From Candidatus Nomurabacteria bacterium (GTDB lineage: Bacteria > Patescibacteriota > Minisyncoccia > Phycocordibacterales > UBA9973), in the NCBI GenBank assembly GCA_943356425.1, contig CALRFE010000001.1, positions 1 through 26,825 on the forward strand: 26,825 nt of DNA, written 5' to 3'. A program made the translations under genes and the position numbers. Of the stretch, positions 1 to 6,033 are shown in pieces. The notes beneath the pieces were generated by a model. That model did not search any database, was not told the origin of the DNA, and saw only the letters and a list, made by a program, of their open reading frames with translations. Numbering within the stretch: position 1 is the first letter of the stretch; every line of letters begins with the position of its first letter.

Positions 1-2
1 CT

Positions 3-1481
3 CCCGTGTCGAGCGCTCCCGCAGTCGTCCCTTCTCAGTCGGCTGTACAACCGCTCGCACAGCCGATGCAAAGTGCGGTCATTATGCCGGTGCATTTTGA
101 AACAGCTCCACATCACAAAAAGAGCAAAGCGCTCTTTGTTGCGATTGTCGCACTTCTCGTCCTTGTCGGCGGGGGAGCGGCATATGCGTATCAGTACTAT
201 TTTCATCCGACGCCAGAAAAATTATTGAGCGCTGTCTTTAATAATATTCAAAGTGTGAAAAGCTTTAATTATGATCTGACATCGACTGTTTCGATGTCGA
301 TGCCTTCTTTTGATCCTGCGCCAAAGGGAAATGCGCCAATAGTACCAGATGGAAACACCGTGCAACCACCTATTGTCGAGATGCCACAAAAGAAAGGACC
401 AGTACAGACGATGATCTTTGATATCAAAGGTACGACTGATGCGAGCGACGAGAACAATATCAAGACCGAGACCGCTTTTCATATGACAAGCACGATGTTG
501 CCAATAAAACTCGCACTTGATCTTAACGCAAAATATCTCAATCAGAAATTTTTTATACAGATTCCGGAACTCGGGTTGTTTGCCACAGGAATGAATCCTG
601 ACTTTAAGTCCGGTGATTGGCTCTATGCGACGACGGACGAAATTGCGAAGATGCTCTCCGATTTCGAACAAGATACGAGTGGAGCTCCCACACTTTCATC
701 AGAGGATATCAAGAACAAATTTAACAGTAAAAACAATCTCGCATTTCTAAAATTACTTCACGAGAATGATGTGATCGAGGTCACGGGCGAGATCGATCCA
801 ATGAAAGAAAATAACAGGACTTATCGTCGATTTGGATTTACTCTTGCCAATGACAAACTCGAGTCTGCACTTGAGCAACTGTACGGTCTAAAGACATTCT
901 CATCTTCATCTGAAAATGAGATAAAAAATGCGATCTCTGATTTAATACGATCATTTGCGCTTACGGACGGAGAACTTTGGATAGACTCGGCATCTCGCTT
1001 GCCGTATAAAATAGCATTTAAATTGGTTACCAAAACTCCCGAATCTTTAAAATTTGATCTTTCAATACAGGTAGCGATGACGTTTACTGATTATGGAAAT
1101 ATAACTTCAATTGTCGAACCGAAAGATCCAAAGTCACTTTATACGACGGTATACACAAGTTTACAAACAGCTCGACAAAAAGGAACCGATGCGAAAATAA
1201 AGTCGAATCTCTCAAGTATGCGTGCTGAAGCGGAAGTTTACTATTCAAACATGGTTCCAAATAATAGCTATAAAGGATTCTGTACTTCGACTAGGGCACA
1301 GGAACTTATCCATAGTACAGAAAATAGTATTGGCGTCGGCAAAGTGATCTGTACTGCTGGTAATTTCACATGGAAAACATATGCACCACTTATTACTGAT
1401 CCAGCAAAGTATTTCTGTGTCGATAGTACTGGAAATGCACTTGAAATTACAAAGACCCCGACCGGATTCGCGTGTAATTGA
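3..1481 (+). CDS. Membrane-anchored extracytoplasmic protein with pilin-like C-terminal module (5' truncated)
   Basis: The reading frame is open to the left edge of the window, so the true start probably lies upstream. The GTG at 6 is only the first possible start inside the window. From that GTG the protein has a Pro/Gln/Ser-rich cytoplasmic tail, one membrane segment at about residues 41-63 (ALFVAIVALLVLVGGGAAYA) and a large outside region of about 320 residues that I do not recognise. The last 105 residues (IKSNLSSMRAEAEVYYSN, then four Cys in FCTS, VICT, YFCVDSTG and FACN) resemble the globular end of type IV pilin-like proteins of CPR bacteria. There is no N-terminal prepilin-type site in the visible part. 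The TGA stop is 2 nt before the next gene's ATG, so it probably heads or belongs to the operon that follows. Function unknown; surface location is inferred. Confidence 0.75.
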   Translation, partial: PVSSAPAVVPSQSAVQPLAQPMQSAVIMPVHFETAPHHKKSKALFVAIVALLVLVGGGAAYAYQYYFHPTPEKLLSAVFNNIQSVKSFNYDLTSTVSMSMPSFDPAPKGNAPIVPDGNTVQPPIVEMPQKKGPVQTMIFDIKGTTDASDENNIKTETAFHMTSTMLPIKLALDLNAKYLNQKFFIQIPELGLFATGMNPDFKSGDWLYATTDEIAKMLSDFEQDTSGAPTLSSEDIKNKFNSKNNLAFLKLLHENDVIEVTGEIDPMKENNRTYRRFGFTLANDKLESALEQLYGLKTFSSSSENEIKNAISDLIRSFALTDGELWIDSASRLPYKIAFKLVTKTPESLKFDLSIQVAMTFTDYGNITSIVEPKDPKSLYTTVYTSLQTARQKGTDAKIKSNLSSMRAEAEVYYSNMVPNNSYKGFCTSTRAQELIHSTENSIGVGKVICTAGNFTWKTYAPLITDPAKYFCVDSTGNALEITKTPTGFACN

Positions 1482-1483
1482 TC

Positions 1484-1825
1484 ATGGAGCTCCACAAGAA
1501 AAAATGCATACCGTGCGAGAAAAAAAATATCAAGCCCTTCGATCATGATACGGCTCATGTATATGCTCGTGAAATTCCATCATGGACGCTCGCCGAGAAT
1601 GGAAAATCAATTTCAAAAAAATATGCGTTCGCGGATTTTGGGGCATCGCTTCGTTTTGTGAATACAGTAGGGGATATCGCGGAAATGGAAGGGCATCATC
1701 CGGACATCACGATCAATTATAATAAAGTAGCACTTTCGCTTTCGACGCATTCGATCGGCGGACTAACAGAAAATGATTTTATTGTCGCCGCAAAAATAGA
1801 CGCGCTCGAAAAATTTCCACACTAA
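1484..1825 (+). CDS. Pterin-4a-carbinolamine dehydratase (PCD/DCoH family)
   Basis: PCD dehydrates 4a-hydroxytetrahydropterin; in other bacteria it recycles the cofactor of phenylalanine hydroxylase or assists pterin metabolism. The protein (113 aa from this ATG) carries the family signature: EMEGHHPDITINYNKVALSL, followed by STHSIGGLTENDF, with the His-His-Pro of the active site. An upstream TTG at 1478 would overlap the previous stop; ATG 1484 is the simpler start. It lies 2 nt after the preceding gene and 5 nt before the VKOR gene, so the three are probably cotranscribed. The N-terminus has two Cys (KKCIPCEKK) that are not part of the usual fold. No phenylalanine hydroxylase is seen in the window, so the physiological substrate is open. 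Confidence 0.88.
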   Translation: MELHKKKCIPCEKKNIKPFDHDTAHVYAREIPSWTLAENGKSISKKYAFADFGASLRFVNTVGDIAEMEGHHPDITINYNKVALSLSTHSIGGLTENDFIVAAKIDALEKFPH

Positions 1826-1830
1826 AATAT

Positions 1831-2832
1831 ATGGGATTTATTGCACTCCACATGAGCATACTCGGTCTTTCTTTACTCGGCTTTGTCGTCGCTTTTTATA
1901 TTGCGATGAAAAAATATACGAAGGCCCCGCTCATCTGTCCGATGAAATCAGATTGTAATACGGTCATTCAGAGTCACCATTCAGAATTTTTAGGGATGCG
2001 TGTCGAATATCTTGGCATGGCCTATTATCTTTTTGTGGCATTGATGCACGCTATTTTTGTCGTCTTTCCAGTTCTTTTTTCTCCCTTTGCGCAATTCGTC
2101 TCGTTCACAACAGCAGCGATCGCGGCACTCTTTTCCTTGTATCTGATCTCTATCCAAGGCCTGGTCATCAAACAATGGTGTGTGTGGTGTCTTACCTCGG
2201 CATTTGTTTCAGGAGCGATCATTTTTTTGACGCACACATCGATCGTGATGCCACTGCCAAAACTTTTTGGAATGTTCACAAAACTCGTCACCGTGCTCCA
2301 TCTTTTTGGTGTGACAATCGGCGTCGGCGCTGCGACGATCACCGATATTTTCTTTTTTAGATTCTTGAAGGATTACAAGATCTCAGAAGAAGAGGCGAGT
2401 CTGCTCAAAATACTTTCAAATGTCATTTGGGCAGCGCTCGGGATCCTCTTACTGACCGGTGTCCTCTTGTTCTTGCCGAAGTCTGAAACATTACTTGCTT
2501 CCGGAAAATTCCTGACCAAGATGACGGCCATTGCGGTCCTTATTGCGAATGGTTTTCTCTTAAATATCGTCATTCAACCACGATTGGCACGGATCTCTTT
2601 CAATGAGGAACACGACCATATGCCGGGAGAGTTGCATCACATCCGAAAGTTATCATTTGCCCTCGGCGCTATCTCATTGAGTTCATGGTATTTCATCTTT
2701 GTTTTAGGTGCACTGCGCGGAGTCGTCATACCATATATTCCATTGGTCGCTTCATATGGAGGGATCCTCATTGTCGCTGTTGTTGGTAGCCAGATCTTCG
2801 ATCGTTATTTTATCCGCAAAAAGATATTCTAA
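1831..2832 (+). CDS. VKOR-domain disulfide-bond protein fused to a multi-pass membrane domain
   Basis: Residues 1-135 form a vitamin K epoxide reductase-like domain, which in bacteria re-oxidises DsbA-like partners using quinone. The four expected cysteines are present: C36 and C42 (C-x5-C, LICPMKSDCN) and the redox motif C117-V-W-C120, on about four membrane helices. The usual bacterial partner is a thioredoxin-like domain. Here the C-terminal 200 residues instead hold about five more hydrophobic segments, with a conserved-looking HLFGVTIGVGAATITD stretch, an acidic loop and EEHDHMPGELHH. I do not recognise this second domain; a quinone- or haem-linked membrane module is only a guess. The gene starts 5 nt after the PCD stop, with no Shine-Dalgarno. 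Many proteins in the window are exported, some with paired Cys, so a disulfide system makes sense. Confidence 0.82.
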   Translation: MGFIALHMSILGLSLLGFVVAFYIAMKKYTKAPLICPMKSDCNTVIQSHHSEFLGMRVEYLGMAYYLFVALMHAIFVVFPVLFSPFAQFVSFTTAAIAALFSLYLISIQGLVIKQWCVWCLTSAFVSGAIIFLTHTSIVMPLPKLFGMFTKLVTVLHLFGVTIGVGAATITDIFFFRFLKDYKISEEEASLLKILSNVIWAALGILLLTGVLLFLPKSETLLASGKFLTKMTAIAVLIANGFLLNIVIQPRLARISFNEEHDHMPGELHHIRKLSFALGAISLSSWYFIFVLGALRGVVIPYIPLVASYGGILIVAVVGSQIFDRYFIRKKIF

Positions 2833-2876
2833 ATGGATCTCATTATCCTCTCTGGCTGGCAAAAAATGCAATAATT

Positions 2877-2885
2877 TGGTAGACT
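2877..2885 (+). promoter_or_regulatory. Possible extended -10 for tRNA-His (TGG-TAGACT)
   Basis: TGG followed by TAGACT lies 36 nt before the tRNA. It overlaps the hairpin at the end of the VKOR gene, as other terminator/promoter junctions in the window do. No convincing -35 is visible. Confidence 0.35.
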
Positions 2886-2917
2886 CTTTTCACAAGATTG
2901 CTTGTGCAGTCTTTTTA
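2881..2917 (+). terminator. Probable terminator after the VKOR operon
   Basis: AGACT pairs with AGTCT, and inside it CACAAG pairs with CTTGTG around an ATTG loop; an unpaired TTTT interrupts the 5' arm. A run of five T follows. It lies between the VKOR gene and tRNA-His. Confidence 0.5.
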
Positions 2918-2920
2918 CAT

Positions 2921-2992
2921 GGTGCCCATGGTGTAGCGGTAACACAGAAGCTTGTGGAGCTTTTATCTCGGGTTCGACCCCCGATGGGCACC
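2921..2992 (+). tRNA. tRNA-His (anticodon GTG)
   Basis: All four stems can be drawn. The acceptor GTGCCCA (2922-2928) pairs with TGGGCAC (2985-2991). The D stem is GTGT/ACAC around AGCGGTA. The anticodon stem GAAGC/GCTTT encloses loop TTGTGGA, with GTG at 2954-2956. The variable loop is TATC, and the T stem TCGGG/CCCGA encloses TTCGACC. G2921 can pair with C2992, the extra G-1:C73 pair that identifies tRNA-His, which supports the call independently of the anticodon. CCA is not encoded (CAA follows C73), so the tail must be added enzymatically. Confidence 0.93.
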
Positions 2993-3065
2993 CAACTAAG
3001 AATTTATGGTTTTCTTTTTTTGGTTGATATATTTGCAGTATGTGGAATAATTTTGTATTTTGTCG

Positions 3066-3074
3066 TGGTATACT
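3066..3074 (+). promoter_or_regulatory. Extended -10 promoter (TGG-TATACT) for the 20-codon ORF
   Basis: TGGTATACT lies 30 nt before ATG 3105. The TG dinucleotide one base before the hexamer is the extended -10 form; no good -35 is seen at 16-18 bp. Confidence 0.6.
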
Positions 3075-3104
3075 CAATGTATTATCATAATCAAAACTTA
3101 TTTT

Positions 3105-3167
3105 ATGGCAAAAGGAATGTCACATAAGAAGGAGGCGAAGAAGCCTAAAAAAGCTAAGAAGAAATAA
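3105..3167 (+). CDS. Tiny Lys-rich protein (20 aa), unknown
   Basis: ATG at 3105 to TAA at 3165 encodes 20 residues, MAKGMSHKKEAKKPKKAKKK, of which ten are Lys and only one is acidic. Being real is supported by its frame: a clean extended -10 upstream, an MAKGM start typical of small basic bacterial proteins, and a strong terminator beginning a few bases after the stop. Such composition suggests RNA, DNA or ribosome binding, but no fold or family can be assigned with certainty. It lies between tRNA-His and the DUF1003 gene, which converges on the same terminator. A chance ORF remains possible. Confidence 0.55.
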   Translation: MAKGMSHKKEAKKPKKAKKK

Positions 3168-3170
3168 ATA

Positions 3171-3216
3171 AAAAAAATCCCGGTATGATCCACTGATCAT
3201 GCCGGGATTTTTTTTA
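3171..3216. terminator. Bidirectional terminator between the 20-codon ORF and the DUF1003 gene
   Basis: A 16-bp stem (AAATCCCGGTATGATC with GATCATGCCGGGATTT, one G-T pair) has an A run before and a T run after it, so it works on both strands. The stop codon of the minus-strand DUF1003 gene (3214-3216) lies in the T run. Confidence 0.9.
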
Positions 3217-3699
3217 TTTATTACGCAAGAGTTCTTCTCCGATTTCCTGCACGTTTGTTTTCTGTTTCATTTCTCGGAGTTCTGCATCATCCTCATGGTC
3301 TAATCCAAGATGGTCATGGATCTCGTCAAGCATATTTAAGATCCGCGTTATTTCATCTTCGGCACGGACATTGATCTCGAAATCCGTCTCTTCGCGTACG
3401 TCAGCCACATCACTCGCACGATTCTGACTGATGAGGACGATGATGGAAAGAAAAATTGCTTCGAGCGAGACGAGCATCGTCAAGAATTCGAACGGATATG
3501 GATCGAATGCTGGGAAGATCGGCAAGATGCCCAGATTAATAAGGATCCAAAAAAGAAAAAAAAGCGCATTGGCGGTCAAGAACCAGACCGTTCCGAAGAG
3601 GCGCGTCATAGTATCAGCAAGGGCGTCTGCCCAAGACATCTTGATCTTCATCCGTGCTCGAAAACCGGAAGTAATTTCTTTTTTATTTGGAATAGGCAT
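3214..3699 (-). CDS. DUF1003 family membrane protein
   Basis: The protein (161 aa from the chosen start) matches DUF1003. It has two membrane helices in the middle, with the family signature FDPYPFEFLTMLVSLEAIFL, then IVLISQNRASD, then a charged helix containing the family's D-x-E-x-N-x-R-A-E-D-E-I pattern. The family is widespread, often near cation channels, and its molecular role is not established. A longer ORF could start at a GTG at 3738, but a -10 element (TGC-TATACA, 3732-3724) lies inside that extension. The ATG at 3699 (MPIPNKK) is therefore preferred. The 3' end sits in a terminator shared with the converging gene. Confidence 0.88.
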   Translation of the reverse strand: MPIPNKKEITSGFRARMKIKMSWADALADTMTRLFGTVWFLTANALFFLFWILINLGILPIFPAFDPYPFEFLTMLVSLEAIFLSIIVLISQNRASDVADVREETDFEINVRAEDEITRILNMLDEIHDHLGLDHEDDAELREMKQKTNVQEIGEELLRNK

Positions 3700-3723
3700 A
3701 TTCGGTGTCGATCGTAATCGCTT

Positions 3724-3732
3724 TGTATAGCA
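3724..3732 (-). promoter_or_regulatory. Extended -10 promoter of the DUF1003 gene
   Basis: On the minus strand TGC-TATACA lies 24 nt before ATG 3699, giving an expected leader of about 18 nt. It decides the start codon of the DUF1003 gene. Confidence 0.55.
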
Positions 3733-3783
3733 TATCACGGAAAAGAATCGTATGACACATGAGATGTCTTTCGTCGCAAGAAC

Positions 3784-3792
3784 TGGTATACT
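3784..3792 (+). promoter_or_regulatory. Extended -10 promoter (TGG-TATACT), near-leaderless
   Basis: TGGTATACT ends 11 nt before ATG 3804; transcription would start about 5 nt before the start codon. It lies inside the upstream in-frame extension of the ORF (from 3759) and argues against that longer start. Confidence 0.65.
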
Positions 3793-3803
3793 ATTGGTTC
3801 AGT

Positions 3804-4283
3804 ATGGTTGATGCATTATTTACAGCGTATGCGCTTCATCGGCAAGGTAAATTACACAAACGGCTCATCTTTCGACTTACATTTCTAACGACGCTTTCGC
3901 TCATATTCGGATATATTACGCTCCACGACATCATTTTGCGGGGCTTTCATTGGTATGTTTCAATGGGCGTATTTTGTGCGGGCTTTTTGATCGGACTCTT
4001 ATTTTTTTCGCACGTCTTTGTCATCAAGTGGGATGAAGAACGAGAAATTGTTGCAGTGGGGAGGCTCGATACCACAGGCATCGTCGTCCTTTTAGTGTAT
4101 CTCTCTGTCCGTCTTTGGGTAAAATTTTTTCTTGAAGAGCATTACCGCAATATTTTTGTTGTATCGGCGATCACGTTCGCGGCGCTCTTCGGGGTGATGA
4201 CTGGTCGATTGATCGGAGCGCTCATTGCGATCCATCGTGCACATCAGTTGCACGAGGAACAGCATACTCCGCCGAATACATAG
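3804..4283 (+). CDS. Small multi-pass membrane protein, unknown
   Basis: 159 residues with about four hydrophobic helices: roughly residues 25-45 (LIFRLTFLTTLSLIFGYITL), 52-75, 92-112 and 120-145. A charged loop KWDEEREIVAVGRLDTTG lies between the second and third, and the tail is His/Glu-rich and soluble. I do not recognise the family. The ORF is open back to an ATG at 3759, but a -10 element overlaps that part, so ATG 3804 (MVDALFTAY) is chosen. It appears to be its own short transcription unit, followed 34 nt later by another small membrane protein with its own -10. Confidence 0.75.
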   Translation: MVDALFTAYALHRQGKLHKRLIFRLTFLTTLSLIFGYITLHDIILRGFHWYVSMGVFCAGFLIGLLFFSHVFVIKWDEEREIVAVGRLDTTGIVVLLVYLSVRLWVKFFLEEHYRNIFVVSAITFAALFGVMTGRLIGALIAIHRAHQLHEEQHTPPNT

Positions 4284-4303
4284 CCAGAATTTCAGTAATT
4301 AGC

Positions 4304-4309
4304 TATACT
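4304..4309 (+). promoter_or_regulatory. -10 element (TATACT), predicted leaderless
   Basis: TATACT is separated from ATG 4318 by 8 nt, so transcription should start at or within 1-2 nt of the start codon. The base context is AGC rather than TGN. Confidence 0.55.
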
Positions 4310-4317
4310 TAGCTCAT

Positions 4318-4485
4318 ATGGCATTACTTACAATTTGGAACACACTAGTGCTCACGATCCAGACCATCGGATATGTACAGTTCGGGATCATTATTATCGT
4401 CGATATTTTACTCTGGCGCGTGCATCCGGTGCTCGGCATCATCGCTGCATTACTTACCTTTTCATTTTTAATGCATTGGATCTAA
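4318..4485 (+). CDS. 55-residue two-helix membrane protein, unknown
   Basis: ATG 4318 to TAA 4485 encodes 55 residues with two hydrophobic helices (about 4-30 and 36-53) joined by a short loop LLWRVHPVLG. It starts in the recurring TCATATG context, has a -10 8 nt upstream, and ends 12 nt before mscL, so the two may be cotranscribed. I recognise no family. Its proximity to mscL could mean a small channel-associated or membrane-stress protein, but that is only positional. Confidence 0.65.
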   Translation: MALLTIWNTLVLTIQTIGYVQFGIIIIVDILLWRVHPVLGIIAALLTFSFLMHWI

Positions 4486-4497
4486 TACATATATAGT

Positions 4498-4896
4498 ATG
4501 AAAAATTTTCTCAAAGAATTCAAAGAGTTTGCAATGCGTGGCAATGTGATGGATCTCGCCGTCGGTGTGGTCATTGGTGGAGCATTCGGCAAGATCGTCT
4601 CCTCGCTCGTTTCTGATGTCATCATGCCGATCATCGGCGTGATCTTAGGTGGGGTAAATTTTACTGATATAAAGATCACACTCAAACATGCCACAGTATC
4701 TTCGCTTGCTGTTACGCTCAATATCGGAAATTTTCTCCAAGCGATCGTCGATTTTACCATCGTCGCGCTCGCGATCTTTGTTACGATCAAGCTCATCAAT
4801 CGATTGAAGCGCGAAAAGAGGAACACTGAAACAATAGATAGTGTGACGAAAGAACAGCAACTGTTGATCGAGATCAGAGATCTGCTCAAGAAATAA
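4498..4896 (+). CDS. mscL: Large-conductance mechanosensitive channel MscL
   Basis: 132 residues, the normal MscL size. The channel opens under membrane tension to release solutes during hypo-osmotic shock. The N-terminal amphipathic helix (MKNFLKEFKEFAMRGNVMDL) leads into TM1 with the family motif AVGVVIGGAFGKIVSSLVSD and then VIMPIIG. TM2 (about residues 80-100) is followed by a charged C-terminal helix ending in EQQLLIEIRDLLKK. The gene follows the 55-residue membrane protein by 12 nt and is closed by a strong hairpin terminator. No Shine-Dalgarno is present. Confidence 0.96.
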   Translation: MKNFLKEFKEFAMRGNVMDLAVGVVIGGAFGKIVSSLVSDVIMPIIGVILGGVNFTDIKITLKHATVSSLAVTLNIGNFLQAIVDFTIVALAIFVTIKLINRLKREKRNTETIDSVTKEQQLLIEIRDLLKK

Positions 4897-4919
4897 TTTT
4901 TTAAAAACGACATATAAGC

Positions 4920-4956
4920 GCCCGGCAAGATCCAGTATAAGATTTTGCCGGGCTTT
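4920..4956 (+). terminator. Terminator after mscL
   Basis: GCCCGGCAA (4920-4928) pairs with TTGCCGGGC (4945-4953), followed by TTT. The extended -10 of the next gene begins at 4956, so terminator and promoter are fused. Confidence 0.85.
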
Positions 4957-4964
4957 GCTATACT
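4956..4964 (+). promoter_or_regulatory. Extended -10 promoter (TGC-TATACT), predicted leaderless
   Basis: The hexamer 4959-4964 is 7 nt from ATG 4972, so the expected transcript starts at the ATG. The -35 region falls in the terminator stem and has no recognisable -35 box. Confidence 0.7.
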
Positions 4965-4971
4965 GTAATCT

Positions 4972-5730
4972 ATGTCAGACACAACAACACCCGGCATGGA
5001 TATGCCAAAAGGAACATTTCGAAAAACCCCGACACGCGGATTGACGACCGACGAGGTCCGCAAGATCTGCCGTGGACACGCGGGCAAGGATCGTGTCGAT
5101 CAATTGCTCTGTGTCATGGAGGAAGAATTGGAGCACGGATTTGAATTTCTGGAGAAACATCCGAAGATGATCACGTTCTTGGGTTCGGCGCGCACAGAGA
5201 AAGGTGACCCTTACTATGAGCATGCGCGTTCACTTGGATATCGTATCGTTGATGAACTTGGCGTACCGGTGGCGACCGGTGGCGGTCCTGGTATTATGGA
5301 AGCAGGGAACAAGGGTGCATTCGAAGCAGGCGGAGAATCTCTCGGTATGACTATTGAATTACCATTTGAGCAATCTACAAATCCTTTTGTTAATGAAGAA
5401 ATGGATTTTCACTTCTTTTTTACTCGTAAAGTCATCATGTTCTATGCTTCGTATGGTTTTGTCTTCTTCCCAGGAGGATTTGGTACGCTCAATGAGTTTT
5501 TTGAGACGGTAACGCTCATGCAGACGCACAAAATGCAACCAGTACCGCTCATCTTGTTCGGCAGTGAGTTCTGGAATCCTTTGCAAAAGGCTATCGTAGA
5601 GAGCGATCTCCTTAAGCACGAATATATTGATCCAGGAGACGCTAATCTCCTCTATGTGATCACTGATAGCGAAGATGAAGTCATTGAAATACTCTCGCGG
5701 TCATTTCCTAAGAAGCATAAAAACGGTTAA
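4972..5730 (+). CDS. LOG-family Rossmann-fold protein (TIGR00730 type)
   Basis: LOG proteins cleave the N-glycosidic bond of nucleoside 5'-monophosphates; in plants and some bacteria they make cytokinins, and elsewhere the physiological substrate is often unknown. Diagnostic motifs are FLGSAR (residues 69-74), GGGPGIMEAGNKGA (103-116), the conserved TRK (151-153) and the catalytic PGGFGTLNE (167-175). The 252-residue protein has an N-terminal extension of about 60 residues rich in charged residues beyond the core. This makes it resemble the larger family members found in many bacteria rather than the short plant type. The promoter is directly upstream and there is no Shine-Dalgarno. No clear terminator follows. 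Given its context of nucleotide genes, a nucleotide-salvage role is plausible. Confidence 0.9.
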   Translation: MSDTTTPGMDMPKGTFRKTPTRGLTTDEVRKICRGHAGKDRVDQLLCVMEEELEHGFEFLEKHPKMITFLGSARTEKGDPYYEHARSLGYRIVDELGVPVATGGGPGIMEAGNKGAFEAGGESLGMTIELPFEQSTNPFVNEEMDFHFFFTRKVIMFYASYGFVFFPGGFGTLNEFFETVTLMQTHKMQPVPLILFGSEFWNPLQKAIVESDLLKHEYIDPGDANLLYVITDSEDEVIEILSRSFPKKHKNG

Positions 5731-5900
5731 AAAAGTGCAACGGACAGTTTTTGGTGACATAAAAAACTCTTTTTTCTTTTTTTGATTTTTCCATTATTTT
5801 TGTTTAAAAAAACACCCGAAAAGTAAGGCTCATTTTAAGAAAAGAGCAGTTGCTTCTTGACCATGTTTCAGATAGTTGCTCTCATTGGTTTCTTGATGGG

Positions 5901-5909
5901 TTATCCACA
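5901..5909 (+). promoter_or_regulatory. Consensus DnaA box (TTATCCACA) at the nrdA promoter
   Basis: An exact match to the 9-bp DnaA binding consensus. It touches the expected -35 position of the promoter at 5928-5936. DnaA is known to control nrdAB in E. coli, so binding here could tie RNR expression to replication. I noticed no second exact copy in the window. Confidence 0.5.
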
Positions 5910-5927
5910 AAATGAGTTTTGATGGCG

Positions 5928-5936
5928 TGCTAAAAT
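5928..5936 (+). promoter_or_regulatory. Extended -10 (TGC-TAAAAT) for nrdA
   Basis: TGCTAAAAT has the extended -10 layout seen elsewhere in the window. It would give a leader of roughly 90 nt, unusually long here. Confidence 0.5.
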
Positions 5937-6033
5937 GTACCAGCGATAGACGAAGAACCGTGCCTTTCCTCCTATTTTTTATCGGCGCATCCGCCACTAT
6001 ATCCATTATCAGTAATCATAATCAGAACCTGTT

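Larger units (their letters stand above)
5731..6033. other. 303-nt intergenic region upstream of nrdA
   Basis: The longest gap in the window. The first third is A- and T-run rich with no convincing hairpin. The middle holds a consensus DnaA box (5901-5909) and an extended -10 (5928-5936). The last 97 nt would be an untranslated leader, C-rich around 5960-5990 and ending in a repeated TAATCA motif (6012-6023). A 19-codon ORF at 5863 is not convincing. I see no riboswitch that I can name and no clear NrdR box pair. Confidence 0.6.

Noticed and set aside
2708..3127. 139-codon plus-strand ORF over the VKOR end and tRNA-His
   Set aside because: It runs through the tRNA and the end of a well-supported gene in another frame; a shadow.
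5863..5922. 19-codon ORF (MFQIVALIGFLMG...) upstream of nrdA
   Set aside because: It spans the DnaA box and lies before the predicted nrdA promoter, has no start or promoter signal of its own, and ends without a terminator; it looks like chance.
5990..6033. NrdR-box-like word CCACTATATCC near the nrdA start
   Set aside because: Only one half of the palindrome matches and there is no second box at the usual spacing, so I do not call an NrdR site.
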